From contig JAEMWC010000550.1 in the NCBI GenBank assembly GCA_016490735.1, forward strand, positions 418,501 to 482,500: DNA of 64,000 nt. The letters are read 5' to 3'. Below the pieces are notes generated by a model that searched no databases, was not told the origin of the DNA, and saw nothing but the letters and a program-made list of their open reading frames with translations. Made by a program: the position numbers and the translations under genes. This DNA is from Pachyseris speciosa (taxonomy: Eukaryota > Cnidaria > Anthozoa > Scleractinia > Pachyseridae). Positions 1-8,443 of the stretch are shown piece after piece; within the stretch, counting starts at the first letter, position 1, and every line of letters begins with the position of its first letter.

Positions 1-572
1 TGCAGCAAGCCATTTTCAGATACAAGGCCGGAGGGGTGAGGGGCAGCGGCAAGCACTTGTTGAGACTCGCCCTCGACAATTACAACCGCACCCCGCACAA
101 GGAGCACGGGCTCGCGCCCATTCAGTTCACCGTGCACAACAACGGACTGTTTAGCCTTAGTGACGTGGCTAGGCAAAGGCGCATAAGCGAAATAACGTGG
201 CGTCAGAGGAAGCCCTTCAAATTTGCTGTGGGCGATCACGTGCGCATGACAAAGTCTGCAGGCGGTTTTTACAAGTCCTACAGGGGTACTTACACGGAAG
301 AGGTGTTTCAGGTGCGCTCGAGAGATAGACGATTTCCGCAGTATCACATCAATTTGTATCACTTGAAAGATTTGACGGGTGAACCTCTCAAGGGCGTGTT
401 GTACGAGCCAGACCTCCAGAGGGTGGAGTTGCCCGCTTTCGAAGAGAGGGTGCCGCGTAGGGTGTTGAAAAGGAGGAAGGACGGTTCGAGTTTGGTGCAG
501 TTTCAAGATTACCCGGACTCCCACTCGGAGTGGGTGACGTTGCGCAAGGCCAAGACACCTCGCCATGTATAG
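1..572 (+). CDS. Polinton-type integrase, C-terminal part (5' end outside window)
   Basis: Retroviral-type (RVE, DDE) integrase that inserts the linear element DNA into the host genome. The frame is open from the first bases of the window, so the N-terminal zinc finger and most of the catalytic core are missing from view. Seen: the end of the core, with a YNRTPH segment followed by GLAPIQF; then a C-terminal DNA-binding region with the family pattern KFAVGDHVRM, FYKSYRGTYTEEVFQV and a YHLKDLTGEPLKG stretch; then a chromodomain-like tail around 430-540 with VLKRRKDG and DYPDSHSEWV. An SH3-like region plus chromodomain is usual in Polinton and Ty3-type integrases. It overlaps the next gene by 8 bases (stop TAG at 570-572), suggesting close packing. 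The catalytic Asp/Asp/Glu residues cannot be assessed here. Confidence 0.9.
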   Translation, partial: QQAIFRYKAGGVRGSGKHLLRLALDNYNRTPHKEHGLAPIQFTVHNNGLFSLSDVARQRRISEITWRQRKPFKFAVGDHVRMTKSAGGFYKSYRGTYTEEVFQVRSRDRRFPQYHINLYHLKDLTGEPLKGVLYEPDLQRVELPAFEERVPRRVLKRRKDGSSLVQFQDYPDSHSEWVTLRKAKTPRHV

Positions 573-2022
573 ATCGTCGTTTGTCGAAGAGAACGCCGGG
601 CGAGATTTTTACGTCAGCGTCTTTTCCAATTCGCCCGAAGTGGAGAGGGTCGATGAAGAACATAGCGTTAGGTCGCATTTCAAGGTGAAATTGCCCGGCA
701 AGCTGCAATTTCGCGATGGCGAATGGGAAGTGGCTCTGAGCACTCTCATGGTGAGAAATCTAGTGGGCGACAGGGCGGTTTCCATGTCTTTCTACGACGA
801 GCTCGATCCTCAAAATGTGCAACTCGTAGTGCCCTTGCCAAACAAACACCATTCAAGTGTTGGAAGTGTTCTCGACACGGCTTTGAAGAGTGTGGATCGA
901 TTGCCGAGCGATTGGGGAGCACGGATTTCCGATTACACGGTGCATTGGGGCGTTGCTTGTGGATTGGATTCTAGGCCTCCTTGTAATCCAGTCTTCCTCC
1001 GAGATATTGACCTCTTCACTTCCGTCAACACTAGGGATACTGTCGGGCAAGTTCTGGCCGATTTTGCAGAGCTCGACAGGCCTTCGTGGGACAAGGTCTT
1101 TAAACCTAAGTGGAGCGATCTCATGACAAAGGGCACGTGGTGGAGTGTCTTTTTCAAAGGGTCCGGCAAGTGGGATAAGAACAATTATGGCACGCAATTT
1201 TTCAGAAATTACCCTGCTAGGCACAGCACTTTTAGTGATGAGACTTGCATTTTAGGTCTCACAGAGGCGTCCGCTCCTAATTGGAATAAAGCACCCGACA
1301 AAGCTTTGCACAATGTTCTTTTCATTCCCATCCAATTGGCTTACGCCTTGTCGCTCGACGATCGCACCGCTTACAATTACGTGAACTTGTTGGACTGGCG
1401 GTGGGTGGAATTCGAAAACGAGTTGTACTTGCGAATCGTGGGAGAAGCTTTCAAGACTCTGTTTTTGCAACCTCGAAACAAGTACGAACCCGTGAAACAA
1501 CACGTTTCGCTAATCTCCCTACTTAGCGCCGTCGGGCATGGCGTGCACCCGTCTCGATTTGGTACCCTTACGAGAGTGCGCTTATTCATCATGCAGGGTA
1601 AAGGCGTGGCAGTGCACGACGCCTCGGGCGAATTGGTAGCCACGTTCCACAACCAAGATTTTGAACGTTCCGAATTTCTAGAATTTGTCCGTAGAGCCCT
1701 GTCTCCCTATCACTCCACCCTCGAATTGGCTGTCAGCGAGTTGGACCTCAAAGATGCCATATTCACGAGTTCGCGCGAATTAGTGAGGCCCCACCTGATG
1801 GACGCCCTGATTGACGTGCCCGAGAGCCAGTACGAGCGCACCGTGCGTTACGAGACGCGAATGGAGAGGTATTACAGGACACTTGGACACACCGACACAG
1901 ACACCTTTCACGTGCACGTGAAGGAAAAGTACGGCAATTATTATCCGGCGTTTTGGAGCGGTGTGACCTGCGCCGTATTTCACTTTCGCCGCAAGAGGAC
2001 GAATTTTCCCATTTATTCGTGA
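565..2022 (+). CDS. Putative virion protein, first of a paralogous pair
   Basis: 485 residues from an ATG inside the end of the integrase gene. Not firmly recognised. Residues 13-60 (DFYVSVFSNSPEVE, then FKVKLPGKL, then GEWEVALST) fit a pattern I associate with a class of Polinton/adintovirus structural proteins: a short beta strand, a Ser/Asn loop, then a WEV(A/G)L motif. The body has no Cys clusters, signal peptide or membrane segment. The tail (AVFHFRRKRTNFP) resembles the tail of the next gene product, and both share the W-E-hydrophobic-A motif near the N-terminus, so the two are probably paralogues. Stop TGA overlaps the next ATG by one base (TGATG). Role in the capsid or as a capsid-associated protein is inference from position and style. 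Confidence 0.7.
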   Translation: MYRSSFVEENAGRDFYVSVFSNSPEVERVDEEHSVRSHFKVKLPGKLQFRDGEWEVALSTLMVRNLVGDRAVSMSFYDELDPQNVQLVVPLPNKHHSSVGSVLDTALKSVDRLPSDWGARISDYTVHWGVACGLDSRPPCNPVFLRDIDLFTSVNTRDTVGQVLADFAELDRPSWDKVFKPKWSDLMTKGTWWSVFFKGSGKWDKNNYGTQFFRNYPARHSTFSDETCILGLTEASAPNWNKAPDKALHNVLFIPIQLAYALSLDDRTAYNYVNLLDWRWVEFENELYLRIVGEAFKTLFLQPRNKYEPVKQHVSLISLLSAVGHGVHPSRFGTLTRVRLFIMQGKGVAVHDASGELVATFHNQDFERSEFLEFVRRALSPYHSTLELAVSELDLKDAIFTSSRELVRPHLMDALIDVPESQYERTVRYETRMERYYRTLGHTDTDTFHVHVKEKYGNYYPAFWSGVTCAVFHFRRKRTNFPIYS

Positions 2023-2897
2023 TGAGTTACTTGCACGCGCACCCCTATTATCGGCAGTCCGTGGAACATTTGGAATTTCACGGCGAGACGGACGATGAGG
2101 GCAAGGTGAAGGTGGAATTCAGGGACATGCCGTGCGTGTACGGCGAAAATTGGGAAATGGCTTGCATAAACGCTTCGGTCGAGGCGTCGGACATTTTCAA
2201 CGTCTTGGAGGGTAAAGATTACGGTGGCGAATTGGAAGTGACCTTCACGCCGAAAGGCGGCACTCTGTCTAGGCGCAAATTGTCTCCCGGCAAATATGCT
2301 GTTTTGAATGATTTGGCGGCGTCTTGGTCATCCGTAGGGGTGCCCATTGCACTCAGTCAAACACAGCAGGGTCTCGAATTCAGAAACATGTTGCCCGGAG
2401 AATGCGAGTTGACAGTGAGCCTTCGCCTGGCCTACGTGTTTGGTTTTGTCGACAACCAAGACACAATATCGGAAACGTTTCGTCACGCCAATGGGTTGAC
2501 GAACGAAGAGTTCCACTTGGGAGTCGATCCAGACACCTATCACGCAGTTTGTTCCATCACGTTTGGCCAAGCCAACACGCGACTGCAGGTGATAGACCCC
2601 CCTAGTAAGAACATTTGGAATTTCATTTCGCCCGATTCGTTTCAATTCATCATGTTGTACAGCAACCTGCTGAAGTCGCAAATTGCGGGCGATCAGCGGG
2701 TGCCCCTTTTGTTGACAATGCCCATGATCGGGCAGGAAAAACGCTTGTTTGTCGAACCGAAGACTCTGCGTTTCGTTCCTGTCGTCAAGGGACGCTACGA
2801 GAGCGTTTACTTGCAATTGGCCGATAGCGCTGGAAGGCATTTGAAAGGAGTGCCGATCACAGCCGTGTGTAACTTGCGGCGCAAGCATCCATTTTGA
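2022..2897 (+). CDS. Putative virion protein, second of the pair (penton/minor-capsid candidate)
   Basis: I chose the ATG at 2022, which overlaps the stop of the preceding gene by one base; the frame is open further upstream but has no ATG there. 291 residues, mostly beta-rich in appearance. N-terminal YYRQSVEHLEFHG, then KVKVEFRDMP and GENWEMACINASV, which parallels the WEVAL region of the preceding protein. Ends in CNLRRKHPF, again similar to its neighbour. Its length suits the single-jelly-roll minor capsid (penton) protein of Polintons, but I see no decisive motif. A structure prediction compared with known penton proteins would settle this. It sits in a tight cluster of structural genes. 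Confidence 0.65.
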   Translation: MSYLHAHPYYRQSVEHLEFHGETDDEGKVKVEFRDMPCVYGENWEMACINASVEASDIFNVLEGKDYGGELEVTFTPKGGTLSRRKLSPGKYAVLNDLAASWSSVGVPIALSQTQQGLEFRNMLPGECELTVSLRLAYVFGFVDNQDTISETFRHANGLTNEEFHLGVDPDTYHAVCSITFGQANTRLQVIDPPSKNIWNFISPDSFQFIMLYSNLLKSQIAGDQRVPLLLTMPMIGQEKRLFVEPKTLRFVPVVKGRYESVYLQLADSAGRHLKGVPITAVCNLRRKHPF

Positions 2898-2902
2898 AAA
2901 GC

Positions 2903-3739
2903 ATGGGTAAATTTTCCACTTACAACCACAAGAGGTGGCAGATTGGAGGCGTATTTACCGGATGGAATCCCAATCAGTGGGGCGGATCCGTGTACTCGGG
3001 ATACAATCCCAATCAGGAGGGTGGCGCCAAGACCATGTCCACGGGTCCCGTCAGGCGCAGTCCTCGTTTCAGAACAATGAGCGATGGCAGCGACGACATG
3101 GGTTTTCTAGACACTGGCATCACCCCCTTGAACGAAGACGACCTCGGGCCTCCCCCTTCACCCGCACCTTCCAGTTCTTCCAGTTCTTCCACCATCACAC
3201 TTCCGGCCTCCACCGTGCTCTTTGGCGGTGTCGAGCCCAAGAGGCGGAGGACGAAACCTTTTAACGAGACCGCCTTGTACAAGGTGTTGTTCGCTTTGGG
3301 TCTCATACGAAAGGGCACCAAGGGTACCACTTGGCACAATAAAGTCAGTGGCTGGAAGATGCACGGCGGCAACGCGGGCGAGGAGTACAACACCATGCGC
3401 GCGAGGTGTTTGCGATTCGGCATCATTTGGGCCTTGTTGTCGTATCTCAAAAAGACGGGCATCTACCGCATAGTCAAAGAGGGTAATTTCGAAGCACCCA
3501 CGCAGGAGATGGTGCGAAACACGTTTAGATTTGCCAAGAACTTGCTTCCCAAGGGCACGTTTTTGAAGCTCAAGCAGCAGAAGCGCTTCAAAAAGGCTTG
3601 GAACAAGAGGTGGGACAATAGGGCGAAGAAGGGAAGTAGCAGGAGGGGTAAGCGTCGCGACAAGGGGGAGACGTCCAACATTTCGGGCGTGTACACAAAG
3701 TCCCCTTTCAAGGGAGCTGCGCGCAGTTACGTGAATTGA
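2903..3739 (+). CDS. Structural protein with three N-terminal QxGG sites
   Basis: 278 residues from the ATG at 2903, 5 bases after the preceding stop. The first 45 residues hold a short repeat of the form G-(W/Y)-NPNQ-x-GG, giving QIGG, QWGG and QEGG: three matches to Q-x-G-G, the motif that recurs in the neighbouring core polyprotein and is presumed to be cut by the element's protease. Then comes a Ser/Pro-rich linker (SSSSSSS near residue 95). A folded basic region follows from about residue 120 (ALYKVLFALGLIRKG) to 230 and ends in a Lys/Arg-rich tail. No homologue recognised. Likely a processed virion component, from motif and position only. Confidence 0.7.
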   Translation: MGKFSTYNHKRWQIGGVFTGWNPNQWGGSVYSGYNPNQEGGAKTMSTGPVRRSPRFRTMSDGSDDMGFLDTGITPLNEDDLGPPPSPAPSSSSSSSTITLPASTVLFGGVEPKRRRTKPFNETALYKVLFALGLIRKGTKGTTWHNKVSGWKMHGGNAGEEYNTMRARCLRFGIIWALLSYLKKTGIYRIVKEGNFEAPTQEMVRNTFRFAKNLLPKGTFLKLKQQKRFKKAWNKRWDNRAKKGSSRRGKRRDKGETSNISGVYTKSPFKGAARSYVN

Positions 3740-3823
3740 TTCTAAGCTCCTCCCTTTTGCGTGTGTGTTTTAAAAATAAAAGTGAAATTGCACTAGAAGT
3801 GTTTGAGTGATGTTTTTTTCATC
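3740..3823 (+). terminator. Polyadenylation signal and short intergenic gap
   Basis: An AATAAA hexamer lies at 3775-3780, 35 bases after the stop of the preceding gene and about 45 bases before the next ATG (3824, context TCATCATGG). This is the first clear gap in the rightward cluster and suggests a transcript end followed by a new start. No TATA box is obvious. Confidence 0.5.
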
Positions 3824-5155
3824 ATGGCGACTTGGCGCACGAAATTCAGGCGCGACATACTCCGCGCAAACGGCTATGCGAATAGGAGCGCCGCCAGAGC
3901 CAGAGTGGTCAACACGCGGAGGCAACTGGGCGGAACGAGCCTAGCTCGCGACACGTTAAATTCGGTGAGATTGCCTACTGCCTGGTACGCAGCGCAGAGG
4001 GCGATCGTGGGTCTCGGCGATAGAACAAGAGAGATGTTAGCGAGAAGGCAGAAGGGAGGGAGGATATACAGCGGCGCTCCACACCCCATGGACAAGTTGT
4101 TGCCCTACACGAGCGGCAGGGACGTGGCGTGGATGCTGAAGATGTCCAATCAAAGTCAAAGAGGCGGCAGTGCCATCGGCAATATCATGAATTCGTTTGC
4201 TCCGTTGGCTCAGAGGGTTGCTTTGAGGCCTTTCAAGCAGGCCGCTTACAACATGGCCGACAATGCCATAGGCGCCGCCATGGATCACGGTCTCAGAGGG
4301 TTGGATGCGTTGAGAAACAAGTATCAGATCGGAAGAGGAAGAAGACGACGAAGAAGAACGAAACAAAGGGGAGGCATCTTGCCCCTGTTAGCCCTCGCGG
4401 GAATAGTGCCAGGCATAGCCAAGATGGTGGGTGCGGGCAGGCGAAGGCGGGGGCAGCGCAGATCTCAGAGAGGCGGTTCTATCGGAAACATGTTGGGTTA
4501 TGCTGCCAAAGCTAGCATGATGCCATTCATGGGTCCCCTTTTGGCGTTCAAAATGGCGCGCAAGGTCATGAGGGGCGGCGGAATGGCCAACAAATTTTAC
4601 GGTCTCGGCAAGTACGCCAGACACAAAAAGAGAAGAATGCGTAAGTTGGCGGGCGTGAGACGTCAGAGAGGAGGCATCCTGCGTGCTCTGCCTGCCATAG
4701 CGCTAGCGGCAGCTCCCTTCATAAAGGGCGCCTTGGGCGTGGCTGCTTCTGCAGCCTTGGGCGCTGGGATCTCTGGAGGCATACACAAGGCCATTCAAGG
4801 TGGCAGAGGGAGAAGGAGAAAGAAAAGGCCAAAACGACGACGACGACCACGACGACAGAGAGGCGGTAGCATGTCACTGACGCCTAGCGAACTGAGGGCC
4901 ATAGAGCAAGCAAGGTATGGTGGTGGTGGCGCGACGAGTTCGAGTCCTGCGAGCATAGCAAGCGTGGCACAACCACCCAAGACGGTGGCGCCTGTGGCGG
5001 TCGCTCCCGCGAGCGTCAAGGGCAACAGTGTGGGTCAAACGTTGGGAAATATTGCCGGCAAAATTGCCGACAGCAACGTCGCATCCGCCTTTTTTGGCAA
5101 ATTGGGAACCAAGGTCGGCAATAGAGTCATCACGCGCATTCTGGAAAAAATGTGA
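3824..5155 (+). CDS. Basic core polyprotein with tandem QxGG protease sites (adenovirus pX/pVI-like)
   Basis: 443 residues from the ATG at 3824; an in-frame TTG upstream is not a likely start. Extremely rich in Arg, Lys and Gly. Q-x-G-G occurs at about residues 34, 76, 112, 181, 215, 281 and 345 (QLGG, QKGG, then QRGG five times), usually just after an Arg/Lys run, plus a variant MRGG near 251. The segments between them are 34 to 69 residues long. Several begin with hydrophobic, Gly/Ala-rich stretches such as GILPLLALAGIVPG and GILRALPAIALAAAP. The pattern of basic run, GG site and hydrophobic segment is strongly reminiscent of adenovirus core protein pX and of the membrane-active part of pVI; this resemblance is by recall, not by alignment. 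The C-terminal 95 residues are Ser/Ala/Pro-rich. Inferred role: precursor of DNA-condensing and membrane-active virion peptides, cut by the protease encoded at 8444-9019. Confidence 0.85.
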   Translation: MATWRTKFRRDILRANGYANRSAARARVVNTRRQLGGTSLARDTLNSVRLPTAWYAAQRAIVGLGDRTREMLARRQKGGRIYSGAPHPMDKLLPYTSGRDVAWMLKMSNQSQRGGSAIGNIMNSFAPLAQRVALRPFKQAAYNMADNAIGAAMDHGLRGLDALRNKYQIGRGRRRRRRTKQRGGILPLLALAGIVPGIAKMVGAGRRRRGQRRSQRGGSIGNMLGYAAKASMMPFMGPLLAFKMARKVMRGGGMANKFYGLGKYARHKKRRMRKLAGVRRQRGGILRALPAIALAAAPFIKGALGVAASAALGAGISGGIHKAIQGGRGRRRKKRPKRRRRPRRQRGGSMSLTPSELRAIEQARYGGGGATSSSPASIASVAQPPKTVAPVAVAPASVKGNSVGQTLGNIAGKIADSNVASAFFGKLGTKVGNRVITRILEKM

Positions 5156-5202
5156 TTAATTTATGCACACACTTGGCGCACCTGCACTGGTCTGAATTCA
5201 AC

Positions 5203-5469
5203 ATGGTGAGCGCTTGGTGCGTGCGATGTAGAGGTCCTAGTCAACAAGTTCAATCGGTGGTCACCCGCAATAAGAGGGGCAAGATGCAAAGCACGGGGCG
5301 ATGCGTCAAGTGCGGTGCTAAAACGAACGTCTTCATCAGAGAAGGCGGTCGCGGCGGTCGCAGAAAGAAAGGCTGGAAAGTGAAGCGTCTCGACGAGACC
5401 AGGCGCGGTCGCAGAAGGCGCAACAGGCAGAGAGGAGGTCGCGCTCGATGCAGGGCAATTTGGTGCTAA
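5203..5469 (+). CDS. Small Cys4 zinc protein (DUF5679-like) with basic tail
   Basis: 88 residues from the ATG at 5203, the first ATG in this frame. C6-x2-C9 and C34-x2-C37G form a zinc-ribbon of the type found in small DUF5679-like proteins of Polintons, adintoviruses and large DNA viruses. A Gly/Arg/Lys-rich tail follows and contains one QRGG site (NRQRGGRAR) near residue 79, so it may also be a protease substrate. Starts 47 bases after the core polyprotein stop. Probably a DNA-binding virion protein; function not established for the family as far as I know. Confidence 0.75.
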   Translation: MVSAWCVRCRGPSQQVQSVVTRNKRGKMQSTGRCVKCGAKTNVFIREGGRGGRRKKGWKVKRLDETRRGRRRRNRQRGGRARCRAIWC

Positions 5470-5497
5470 AGAGCTAGTTTTGTCGTTGTAGTGTAGG

Positions 5498-5887
5498 ATG
5501 GGCAAGCACGCCACGCAGATCATACGGGTGCCCGAATCGGCGTATTGGAAGAAGGACGCCAATGGCGAGGCAAGAGAGAAAGGCAGGCAAGAAGGTGAAC
5601 TAGACGCCATCATGTCTGACGCTCGCAAGGGAGCCGCTAAATTGCAACGCAGTTGGACAGACCGTGACGCGCGACGACGTGATGAACGCACTGTGCGGCG
5701 CACCCTCTGCACAATCTGCTACTGCCAAGAGAAAGAGCGAATCTTTGGCGAAAGAGAAGAGAGGCGCGCAAGGGGAACGTTCGGCACGGACGCAGCAGCA
5801 GCAGCAGCAAAAGCCCTTGCCCAAAAAAAAAAAAAAGTCGGATCCATCCGCCGGCCAAAAGGAGGAAAAAAAAAAGATCCACTTTAG
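5498..5887 (+). CDS. N-terminal part of a probably frame-broken coiled-coil gene
   Basis: Starts at the ATG at 5498 (MGKHATQIIRVPESAYWKK). The first 50 residues look coding. After about 5640 this frame becomes Arg-rich and unnatural, while a second frame (5661-5825, with a poly-Gln run) looks coding. After the A14 run at 5823-5836 a third frame takes over and leads into the acidic protein that follows. The most economical reading is one gene interrupted by two frame changes near 5640-5660 and at the A14/A10 homopolymers. Alternatives are sequencing error, decay, or programmed slippage on the A run. I did not recognise a homologue. Confidence 0.5.
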   Translation: MGKHATQIIRVPESAYWKKDANGEAREKGRQEGELDAIMSDARKGAAKLQRSWTDRDARRRDERTVRRTLCTICYCQEKERIFGEREERRARGTFGTDAAAAAAKALAQKKKKVGSIRRPKGGKKKDPL

Positions 5888-5904
5888 AGGCCCAAGGGGA
5901 GCGC

Positions 5905-6699
5905 GTGGGTCGGCTTTTGGAAGAATTGGAGGAGGCAACGGGAGGAAAGGGCAAGGAATTTCTTGCTTACGTGGCCAACGCGCGGCAAGGCGATGAAGGA
6001 CAAGAGGATTTGCCACAAGACGAAGACGACGAAGACGAAGAAGAAGAAGAAGACAATGACAAATCTGAACAAGAAGAAGAAGACGAGGAAGAAGAAGAAG
6101 AAGAAGAACAAGAGGAGACGGAGCGTTCTAGTAAAAGGAGAAAATTGGATTTGAAGTTGGACAAGATAGTGCAGCGCATCTCGGACAAAATAGAAAAACG
6201 ATTCGACGAACAACGCAAATTGAACAAAGAAATGCAGACCAAATTCAAGGGTGTGGAGTACATGGCCAAGATGATAGACGAAGCGCAAAACGAAGACGAT
6301 CGTGCCAGTGGCATGTACTCTACGGCCATGCCATTGTCGCCGTCTGAACCTTCTCCCGCCTACGACCATCGTTACGAGATAGCGCGTCAAAAGAGGTTGG
6401 GGGCATCCACCAACACATTGAATCGCATGGCGTCTCAGCAGGAGAGAGAAAACAAATTTCAAAAGTACGAACAAATAGCGAATTTGTTGGGCGATGTGGT
6501 CGCCAAAAAGGACGCCTCCGTGCGCAGAGGAGTCAGCACCAAGTACGACGATTTGCAAATTGGAAAATCGACTCCCGTGCCCCCTAGAGCGCAAAGGCAA
6601 ACAAGCAAGTCGTTTCATAATTACAAGCCAGCACCCAGCCGAGGGGAAGCGAGAGACGCCTGGTACAATTTCGTCAAAGAGAATTCTCATTCGCCTTAA
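5905..6699 (+). CDS. Acidic, coiled-coil protein lacking its own ATG
   Basis: Open frame of about 265 residues. It begins at a GTG and has no ATG until about 6232, while coding-like sequence extends upstream into the A-rich tract at 5823-5880. It is therefore likely the continuation of the gene begun at 5498. Seen: a helical start (LLEELEEATGG), a long Glu/Asp tract encoded by GAA/GAC repeats (6015-6120), a bipartite basic motif SSKRRKLDLKLDK that could be a nuclear localisation signal, then heptad-like helices and a Ser/Pro/Arg-rich C-terminus ending in NSHSP. It directly precedes the major capsid gene. A scaffold or minor virion role is only a guess. Confidence 0.65.
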   Translation: MGRLLEELEEATGGKGKEFLAYVANARQGDEGQEDLPQDEDDEDEEEEEDNDKSEQEEEDEEEEEEEEQEETERSSKRRKLDLKLDKIVQRISDKIEKRFDEQRKLNKEMQTKFKGVEYMAKMIDEAQNEDDRASGMYSTAMPLSPSEPSPAYDHRYEIARQKRLGASTNTLNRMASQQERENKFQKYEQIANLLGDVVAKKDASVRRGVSTKYDDLQIGKSTPVPPRAQRQTSKSFHNYKPAPSRGEARDAWYNFVKENSHSP

Positions 6700-6742
6700 A
6701 AAGTGATCTTCTTCTTCTTCTTCGTTTGTCGACCGAGCGACG

Positions 6743-8350
6743 ATGACTGCTGTCAACATATCGGCGGGCCATGCCTCGAGCGTGAGGCGCAAGTTGGGCG
6801 AAGCGGCGGCAGCGGAAGGGGTGGCTTTAACTGGGGGAGAGAGTACAGAAGTGTTGACAGAAGCCCTGGGCACTCAACCCAAGCGCGTGAAATCTGGGGG
6901 GACGCAGTACATGAAGCGTGACAGATTTTACCCCCGCGACGAGGTGGGTGGGGAGCCACTCAAGCTCGTCTTTGACGTTACAGGACTTGACCACTACTTG
7001 ACAAAACCGTCGATGTGGAAATTGCACCTGTACATGCGTCTGCGACAGCCCGACGGAACAAGATTCGACAATCCGAGAAATGCTCAACATCAGCACGTTC
7101 TGGTGGGTGGTGTTGGAGGACAAGCGGCAAGGGCAGCTACCCGTCACGCGCGCTTCGCCAACGACATCATGCAGTGCTTTCGCAAGATAGAGGTGAGACC
7201 CGATCGAAAACACGACGTGAACATTGGCGAGTTAGAGATCGGTCTGACGGAGCACATACGTCGCATTCTGACCACCACGGAGAAAGAGTTGTGGCGTCAC
7301 GACGAATTTTTTGAAAAACACTTCGATCATCGGCTTCAATACGGCCCCAGGTTGGACGCGGTGGGCATTTCGGCAGATAGGGCAAATTATCAGGGTCCAG
7401 GCGGAGCTGCAATAAACGTGCCTGCACTCACTGCGCAAGAGCTCCTCATCATGCGCCTAGAGCAGGCTCACTACGATCAGATGGCTGCAGACGGGGGTGG
7501 GGGTTACGTTCACTTCGAGATCAAAGAGCTGCCAGAGGCCTTCTTTGACATCGATTCGCCTCTGCTGTCGATGTTGGCCAACGAGATCATCGTGACCTTG
7601 AACGAACCCAACAAGTTTTGTCTGGCGCGCACCTGCACGGTCAATGGACTGGGTGCAACCATCGTGCCCACTCTGGAAATAGATCGAAGAAAGACGTGCT
7701 TGGAGATCGATTTCATCAGGCGCGACAATCAAGACCAGCTCGAGCGTGCGATGTACGGTGCCGAGATGGAGAAGTACAGAACGGTGCCAAGAATCGCCAT
7801 GTCCAAGAGTCCCAATTTGAGAGTCAACGTCGCGAACAACCCGCAGGTTCCCCTAGGATGGCGCACCATGGACGATCGCATACCCAGGCGCTGGCTCATG
7901 GGCTTCTTGAGAACAAACAGGCTAAACGGCAGTTTTGGACACGGCGGTTTCAACTTCGAAAGTCACGGAATCTCGCACGTGCAACTGTACATAGCCAACA
8001 AGCCCCTCTTCAAGCACCCCGGTTTCCCTTGGGACGACACCAACCCCAAAGTGAAGCATTTGTTTTGGAAGAGCCAGTGCGATCTGGTGGCCAAACAGGG
8101 GGAGGAGCGCAAACATCCCGTGGACTTATTGCCAGACGACCTGCCTCACGGAATGTGGCTCCTCTACGTGAACACGGAGTACGACGAGCTGCAACCCTTC
8201 ATAAGAGAAGACATGAAGTTTGCACTGGGCCAGTTTCGCGCCGAGATTTTCTACAAAGACGCCGTTGCAGACGATTACGACATAACCCTTTGCATGTTTT
8301 GGCACTACGTGGCCGAGCTTACGTGCACCAACGTGGTTGCGAACGACTAG
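6743..8350 (+). CDS. Major capsid protein (double-jelly-roll type)
   Basis: 535 residues from the ATG at 6743 (ACGATGACT context). Length, position upstream of the protease and ATPase, and layout match Polinton/adintovirus hexon-type capsid proteins, which form pseudo-hexagonal trimers. Seen: an N-terminal arm rich in Ala/Gly, a first beta-rich domain with LKLVFDVTGLDHYL and FANDIMQCFRKIEV, and a long middle with LSMLANEIIVTLN. A second domain has IPRRWLMGFLRT and GFNFESHGISHVQLYI, which parallels the conserved C-terminal part of Polinton capsid proteins. The assignment rests on pattern and context, not alignment. The frame ends in TAG but continues open for 26 plausible codons beyond it. Confidence 0.85.
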   Translation: MTAVNISAGHASSVRRKLGEAAAAEGVALTGGESTEVLTEALGTQPKRVKSGGTQYMKRDRFYPRDEVGGEPLKLVFDVTGLDHYLTKPSMWKLHLYMRLRQPDGTRFDNPRNAQHQHVLVGGVGGQAARAATRHARFANDIMQCFRKIEVRPDRKHDVNIGELEIGLTEHIRRILTTTEKELWRHDEFFEKHFDHRLQYGPRLDAVGISADRANYQGPGGAAINVPALTAQELLIMRLEQAHYDQMAADGGGGYVHFEIKELPEAFFDIDSPLLSMLANEIIVTLNEPNKFCLARTCTVNGLGATIVPTLEIDRRKTCLEIDFIRRDNQDQLERAMYGAEMEKYRTVPRIAMSKSPNLRVNVANNPQVPLGWRTMDDRIPRRWLMGFLRTNRLNGSFGHGGFNFESHGISHVQLYIANKPLFKHPGFPWDDTNPKVKHLFWKSQCDLVAKQGEERKHPVDLLPDDLPHGMWLLYVNTEYDELQPFIREDMKFALGQFRAEIFYKDAVADDYDITLCMFWHYVAELTCTNVVAND

Positions 8351-8428
8351 GCCCAGACCATAGTGGTGCCAGTGGATTCGTACGAGATGCCTCAGGAATA
8401 TTACTCGAAGTACACGGGAGAGTTGGAT
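8351..8428 (+). other. In-frame open continuation after the capsid TAG stop
   Basis: In the capsid frame the 25 codons after TAG (8348-8350) are all sense codons, ending at TGA (8426-8428). The composition is protein-like (VPVDSYE, EYYSKYTGELD). The only ATG inside is at 8387 (MPQEYY). The next gene starts at 8444 in another frame. This may be a former capsid C-terminus behind a nonsense mutation, a readthrough extension, or chance. Confidence 0.4.
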
Positions 8429-8443
8429 TGAGCCCAGAGCGCC

